DNA from: Methanosarcinales archaeon
GTDB taxonomy: Archaea > Halobacteriota > Syntropharchaeia > Alkanophagales > Methanospirareceae
Direction: 5' to 3'
DNA length: 5,777 nucleotides
Assembly: GCA_030665925.1 (NCBI GenBank)
Contig: DAOUYX010000110.1
Location: 1 to 5,777 of the forward strand
Shown here: positions 5,183 to 5,777 of the stretch, one piece after another
How the letters are laid out: every line of letters starts with the position of its first letter
Numbering within the stretch: the first letter of the stretch is position 1
The notes under the pieces: model-generated
Databases searched by the model: none
Told to the model about the DNA's origin: nothing
The model's input: the letters and a program-made list of their open reading frames with translations, nothing else
Program-made: the position numbers and the translations under genes

Positions 5183-5232
5183 GATGCAGGATACAGGATG
5201 CAAGACGGTAATGTGCGCAATAAGAGGTGGAA
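5167..5232 (+). repeat. Direct repeat copy B with yjbQ-tail remnant
   Basis: This copy matches 2435-2514 in the same orientation. It carries CTT-CAG-ATT-ATG-GGG-TGA, the equivalent of the last five codons and stop of yjbQ (Leu-Gln-Ile-Met-Gly), but nothing before it resembles yjbQ. The heptamer array is reduced to three units (5183-5203: GATGCAG, GATACAG, GATGCAA). It ends two bases before the stop codon of the minus-strand kinase gene. Confidence 0.85.
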
Positions 5233-5234
5233 TT

Positions 5235-5777
5235 TCAGTTTTCACTGCTTGACACAAGTTCTGTGCAGATTGTTTCTCTGCCTTCGATTACGTCAAGTAT
5301 TCGCTCTGGATGGTTACCATTGACAATCACGCAGCTCATTTTGTTCTGCAGTAAGAATCGCGGTAGTTCTGCGTCAACACACCCCTTATGCTCTTTCTCA
5401 ATCAGTTCTTTCGCATTAATCCGTTTTATCAAAAGCCCGTTCTCATCCAGTATGCCATCCACATCAGTCACTTTTATGAAACTCTTTTCACCTGATTCGC
5501 GTGCAATGAATGCCGCGATCGTGTCTGAGGTAACGTCCCAGGTGTGTGGTAAGCAATCATCGTCTTTCAGAATTTTATACGGTAATACGATGCAGATATG
5601 ACCTGCATTTCTTAGGCCATCTATGCTTTCAACTACCGGTATCTCAAGTTCACCTTCAGCTAAGAAAAGCCCGTATTGGTGCATTGCGAGCACAGCCATC
5701 CAATGCGCCGTGTCATCTGATATTCTATCGGAGTGTTTCTTGATCTCGTCTGCAAAAGGGCCACCGCCAGGAATGAT
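5235..5777 (-). CDS. mfnE: Amino acid kinase family, MfnE-like (COG2054), 5' end missing
   Basis: The frame stays open to the right edge, so the true start is outside; 180 codons plus stop are visible. The first residues are IIPGGGPFADEIKKHSDR, the glycine-rich substrate-binding segment of the amino acid kinase fold. DDTAHWMAVLAMHQYG follows, then DDDCLPHTWDVTSDTIAAFI and IKVTDVDGI, the nucleotide and phosphate-binding side. This pattern is typical of the archaeal COG2054 kinases. MfnE of this group phosphorylates a furan-methyl phosphate to the diphosphate in methanofuran synthesis. Roughly the first 25-30 residues, with the N-terminal lysine/glycine motif, are missing. The first internal ATG (5699) lies after conserved sequence and cannot be the start. 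Another COG2054 kinase role cannot be excluded, so the family is secure and the exact substrate less so. Confidence 0.85.
   Translation of the reverse strand: MIPGGGPFADEIKKHSDRISDDTAHWMAVLAMHQYGLFLAEGELEIPVVESIDGLRNAGHICIVLPYKILKDDDCLPHTWDVTSDTIAAFIARESGEKSFIKVTDVDGILDENGLLIKRINAKELIEKEHKGCVDAELPRFLLQNKMSCVIVNGNHPERILDVIEGRETICTELVSSSEN

Noticed and set aside
5002..5184. Small protein of 60 residues on the plus strand
   Set aside because: No ribosome binding site and no coding character. It runs through palindromes, and its last residues are just the duplicated yjbQ tail.

Overview
The window looks like a chromosomal stretch from a euryarchaeon. The left gene is Pus10, the archaeal/eukaryotic tRNA pseudouridine synthase. 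The right gene is an amino acid kinase of the type used in methanofuran synthesis (MfnE, COG2054). The presumed promoters are AT-rich TATA-type, and the one clear ribosome binding site is a strong GGAGGAG. A methanofuran gene points to a methanogen or an anaerobic methane/alkane oxidiser. An ANME-1-like (Methanophagales) origin is my guess from general flavour and cannot be shown from this sequence alone.

Layout. Positions 1-1101 (minus) hold pus10, cut at its 3' end by the window edge. Positions 1213-1911 (minus) hold a HAD-family phosphatase-like gene. A 124-bp AT-rich divergent promoter region separates it from a YjbQ/UPF0047 gene (2036-2452, plus). Then comes about 900 bp without a convincing gene (2453-3349), full of structured DNA: a heptamer minisatellite, several hairpins, a 14-bp-stem hairpin fused to three perfectly phased 10-bp direct repeats, an AT-rich stretch, and a tandem 8-9 bp array. 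This runs into a 460-residue AlbA_2 (Schlafen-like) / RecG-C-type ATPase / winged-helix protein (3350-4732, minus). A second gene-poor stretch (4733-5234) carries inverted repeats and a second copy of the minisatellite. The window ends in a 5'-truncated mfnE-like kinase (5235-5777, minus).

How it fits together. pus10, the HAD gene, yjbQ and mfnE look like housekeeping genes. The block between yjbQ and mfnE looks accessory. It is bracketed by two direct copies of one sequence (2435-2514 and 5167-5232). The left copy starts inside the last codons of yjbQ; the right copy repeats those codons and the stop (Leu-Gln-Ile-x-Gly-stop) without any yjbQ upstream of them. This is the geometry left by integration into, or duplication of, the 3' end of a gene. 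The roughly 2.7 kb interior carries the AlbA_2 gene plus iteron-like and hairpin DNA. No integrase, transposase or replication gene is visible inside, so mobility is an inference. This block is the most interesting part of the window.
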